Positions 49,558 through 51,732 of a DNA stretch of 51,732 nt are shown here, one piece after another (the stretch's first letter is position 1; each line of letters opens with the position of its first letter). Below the pieces are notes generated by a model. That model was given only the letters and a program-made list of their open reading frames with translations. It was not told the origin of the DNA and ran no database searches. The position numbers and the translations under genes are program-made. The stretch is taken from positions 1 to 51,732 of the forward strand of contig SHXR01000030.1 in assembly GCA_009693235.1 (NCBI GenBank). Direction: 5' to 3'. Origin of the DNA: Betaproteobacteria bacterium (GTDB taxonomy: Bacteria > Pseudomonadota > Gammaproteobacteria > Burkholderiales > SG8-39).

Positions 49558-49970
49558 GGATTGTGAAATCAAATGCGTGCGTGATTGAATGAGACCCTGT
49601 AGGGGCGCCTTTCATATCAACCATGTGATTTACGGTCGAGGTGGATGCTGTACGGGGTTGATTCTGTGGAAAAAACGATCTTCCGCTCGAAACTGTGAAA
49701 AAATGTTGTAACATTCGTATGTTCTTAAACATGATTGGGTGTCCGGCTGGTACTTTTCACTCCGTTGACGTGCTTGTGATCCCGCGGTGATAAATGCGTT
49801 GGATGTGTGGCACACTTATCGTTCCCAGGATTGAAAGTACCAGACCAAGTTGAAAGTTAAACACCCAGTTGGAACATTCCTAAATAGGAGCGATCGTGAT
49901 CCCACCCACTATGTTGGGAACGCGTCCGACTGCTCCATCTGGCCCTGGATAGTCACTAAAGGAATTTAAC
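49558..49970. promoter_or_regulatory. AT-rich upstream region with long inverted repeat
   Basis: About 410 bp, visibly lower in GC than its neighbours, between the MOSC gene and an IclR-like gene. CTGGTACTTT at 49747-49756 is repeated in inverted form as AAAGTACCAG at 49834-49843, 77 bp apart. AACAT-TCGT-ATGTT occurs at about 49711-49724. AAAGGAATTTAAC precedes the IclR start. No promoter can be fixed. The composition suggests insertion of foreign DNA or a strongly regulated region. Confidence 0.45.
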
Positions 49971-50273
49971 GTGAGCGAAAACGTCGTGAAATCCGCGGCT
50001 CGCGTGCTCGAAGTCTTCGAGTACTTCGCGCGTCGCCGCACCCCCGCAACAGTTGGCGAGGTTTGCAATGCGCTGGGATATCCCCAATCCAGCACCTCGG
50101 TATTGTTGAAAAGCATGTTCACCTTGGGTTACCTGTCGTACGACCAAGGATCACGCCGCTACTCTCCTTCGGTGAAAGTCGCCATGCTTGGCGAATGGAT
50201 CCCTGAGGAGTTGCAAGCAGGCGCTGATGATGTTGGCCATCCGATGGCGTCGATTCAAGTTCCACAAGCCTGA
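49971..50273 (+). CDS. IclR-type regulator, truncated to the DNA-binding domain
   Basis: 100 aa. Start GTG 49971 with AAAGGA upstream. The N-terminal winged helix-turn-helix of IclR is intact: ENVVKSAARVLEVFEYFARRRTPATVGEVCNALGYPQSSTSVLLKSM and LGYLSYDQGSRRYSPSVKVAMLGEWIPEEL. The effector-binding domain (about 170 aa) is absent, and no continuation was found in other frames. Either a functional short HTH protein or a truncated gene. Targets unknown. Confidence 0.7.
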   Translation: MSENVVKSAARVLEVFEYFARRRTPATVGEVCNALGYPQSSTSVLLKSMFTLGYLSYDQGSRRYSPSVKVAMLGEWIPEELQAGADDVGHPMASIQVPQA

Positions 50274-50406
50274 TAGTCCCGCATTGCGTGCCGCGTTGAT
50301 ACGTGGCACGCAATGGTGTTGACTCGCGGTCTCTCCGATCCGCCCGGTATCGATCAATTCGCGTCGCACCCGCCGTTGCTACCAGTCCATTCTGCGACAA
50401 TGGGGC

Positions 50407-51195
50407 ATGCGCGTTCGAGTTCTTTCTGATCTTCATATTGATTTTGGCGGCGATTTCGCCCCGCCGCCGGCTGGCGAAGATGTCGTTGTCATTGCCGGCG
50501 ACGCTTGCGAAGGCGACGGCGGTCTACATTGGGCCGCGCGTGCATTCCCGGCTACGCCAATCATCTACGTCCCGGGCAATCATGAGTTCTACGGGCTGGA
50601 ATATGGCGCATGTCGCGCTGCCTTGCGCGATGCCGCCGATTCGATCGCGCCGGGCCGGTTGCACCTCCTAGATGATCATGCCATCACCCTCGGTGGAATG
50701 CGTTTCGTTGGTTCGACGCTATGGACTGATTTTCAGCTGTATGGCGATTCCCCAAATGCCGTTGCGCGGGCAAAGAATGTCTGTCAACGCACGATGCTCG
50801 ATTACCGCCATATTCGGACGCGCGGAACCGATGGCGTAGCACGCCTCATTGAGCCGGACGACACACTGCTTTGGCATCGGCGATCGCGCCAATTTTTGGG
50901 CCTTTGTCTCGCCTCGGGTGCGCAGCGGGAAACGATCGTCGTCACCCATCATGGGCCGCACCGGCGAAGCCTCGCGCCGCAATTCGCCGACGATCTTACG
51001 TCCGCCGGCTTCATCTCAAACCTTGGACCATTGCTGGGTCGGGCGGCGCTGTGGATTCATGGCCACACCCATACATCGTTTGATTACGTGGTTGGGACAA
51101 CCCGCGTGGCGTGCAACCCGCGCGGTTACTGCGCAAAGGATGGCACACGATGCGAAAACGATGCGTTTAGCTGGGATTTCGTCGTCGACGTCTAG
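50407..51195 (+). CDS. metallophosphoesterase
   Basis: 262 aa calcineurin-like phosphoesterase: LSDLHIDFG (DxH), VVVIAGDACEGDGG (GDxxD), IIYVPGNHEFYG (GNHE), VVTHHGPHRRSL and IHGHTHTSFDYV (GHTH) give the complete bimetal site. Ends NPRGYC. Start ATG 50407. The previous gene is 133 bp upstream. The substrate (phosphomonoester, diester or nucleotide) cannot be inferred. Similar to the DR1281-type and UDP-diacylglucosamine-like phosphatases only in motif set. Confidence 0.87.
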   Translation: MRVRVLSDLHIDFGGDFAPPPAGEDVVVIAGDACEGDGGLHWAARAFPATPIIYVPGNHEFYGLEYGACRAALRDAADSIAPGRLHLLDDHAITLGGMRFVGSTLWTDFQLYGDSPNAVARAKNVCQRTMLDYRHIRTRGTDGVARLIEPDDTLLWHRRSRQFLGLCLASGAQRETIVVTHHGPHRRSLAPQFADDLTSAGFISNLGPLLGRAALWIHGHTHTSFDYVVGTTRVACNPRGYCAKDGTRCENDAFSWDFVVDV

Positions 51196-51600
51196 GCGCA
51201 GGCTCCCATTAAAAATAAACCTCGGGGCCGAAGAGGAGGATGGGAGAGTAGCCCCGAGGTGTTCCACAAAGGAGACACCGGGGATGCGCCGGCAGCGCCG
51301 CGCATCCAATCATTCACTGGTCAGACCAAACTAAACTACGCTCGAAATGCGCAGCTCCCGCGAGACTGGTGCGAACATTTGGCGCTTCAATTCGTCGACC
51401 TGAACCTTGCCGTAAAGTCTGTCATTCCCAGAGGGCGAAGCCCTCTTCATCCCGGGTACAGCGACCACCCGCTTAGCGTTTTGGCGAAACCTCGAGTAAC
51501 GGCAATTTCCAACCGTGTTGCCCCTCAACGTTTGCATCGCCTTATCAGCTAGTGAATTATTTTAAGACTCGATGTTTTATTTGCCTAATTGTCCATCATA
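51196..51600. other. intergenic region with two inverted repeats
   Basis: About 400 bp with no supported gene. ACCTCGGGGC at 51219-51228 and GCCCCGAGGT at 51251-51260 form a 10-bp stem whose 22-base loop contains GAGGAGGA. Further on, AGAGGGC-GAA-GCCCTCT (51430-51446) is a 7-bp perfect hairpin without a T tract, in a GTCATTCCC context typical of dispersed palindromic repeats. A 16-codon frame at 51283 with AAAGGAG upstream is too short to call. Confidence 0.45.
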
Positions 51601-51612
51601 AGGTTTAAACCA

Positions 51613-51639
51613 CCGGCTTTAGCCGGTCAGCTTTAGCTG
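51613..51639 (+). mobile_element. left end of an IS200/IS605 family insertion sequence (subterminal hairpins)
   Basis: Two adjacent perfect hairpins, CCGGCT-TT-AGCCGG (51613-51626) and CAGCT-TT-AGCTG (51628-51639), lie 32 bp before a TnpA-like start. IS200/IS605 elements have subterminal imperfect palindromes rather than inverted terminal repeats, which fits. The exact left tip and target site cannot be set without the right end. Confidence 0.65.
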
Positions 51640-51670
51640 CGAAAATGTGTCGTACCAAGGGAGGTGCGGC

Positions 51671-51732
51671 ATGGAATACAGGTACGGTAGCCACACAGTA
51701 TTTCAGATCGAGTATCACTTTGTGTGGGTGAC
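51671..51732 (+). CDS. tnpA: IS200/IS605 family transposase TnpA, partial (cut by window end)
   Basis: 20 codons only, ATG 51671 with AGGGAGG upstream. MEYRYGSHTVFQIEYHFVWV matches the N terminus of the Y1 transposase of the IS200 type. It runs off the window. The tyrosine catalytic motif and the rest lie beyond. Confidence 0.85.
   Translation, partial: MEYRYGSHTVFQIEYHFVWV

Noticed and set aside
51283..51333. Short ATG frame with AAAGGAG upstream after the phosphoesterase
   Set aside because: 16 residues, Arg-rich, no homologous feature; no following hairpin or gene that would make it a leader.

Overview
The window looks like a chromosomal segment of a GC-rich betaproteobacterium, probably in or near Burkholderiales. 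The evidence is the house-keeping order ribB(A)-ribH-nusB-thiL-pgpA-cinA followed by recA-recX, the tripartite tricarboxylate (Tct) transporter, and the general protein character. No rRNA, tRNA, CRISPR array or phage genes were seen. The right edge enters an IS200/IS605-type insertion sequence.

Layout. 0.2-3.4 kb: two paralogous oligopeptide-type solute-binding proteins placed tail to tail. 3.5-9.9 kb: riboflavin genes around an acyl-CoA dehydrogenase, then nusB, thiL, pgpA, cinA and a secreted methyltransferase-like protein. 9.9-15.5 kb: malonyl-CoA decarboxylase, recA-recX, a ferritin-domain CCC1/VIT iron transporter and a NupC-type nucleoside transporter. Three of these genes are broken by single-base frameshifts, mostly in G runs, so the reading of this stretch deserves suspicion. 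15.6-22.2 kb: a conserved hypothetical, a PhyH dioxygenase, alaS, two small proteins and an AAA ATPase. 22.4-23.8 kb: DAHP synthase behind a leader peptide and intrinsic terminator that together look like a transcription attenuator.

24.1-30.9 kb: a co-directional accessory set of TctB-TctA, a flavin monooxygenase, an isocitrate lyase/PEP mutase-family lyase and a LeuCD-like hydro-lyase pair, plausibly a catabolic route for a branched dicarboxylate. 30.9-32.5 kb: a SET-domain protein, a GNAT acetyltransferase and the PduO adenosyltransferase. 32.7-40.0 kb: a tight run of a TVP38-flavin disulfide reductase fusion, DUF547, two 'arsenosugar' glycosyltransferase-family proteins, an ATP-grasp enzyme, a SelD-associated-type flavoprotein and a VOC protein resembling methylmalonyl-CoA epimerase. 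40.0-46.9 kb, opposite strand: the propionyl-CoA to succinyl-CoA module (carboxylase alpha and beta, MeaB, methylmalonyl-CoA mutase), supported by the PduO enzyme upstream.

47.2-48.7 kb: the most unusual locus, a four-gene nitrile hydratase/thiocyanate hydrolase-like operon. The beta subunit is split in two and its N-terminal half is present as two tandem paralogues, followed by a cobalt-type alpha subunit. A MOSC protein, a truncated IclR regulator, a metallophosphoesterase and the insertion sequence close the window.
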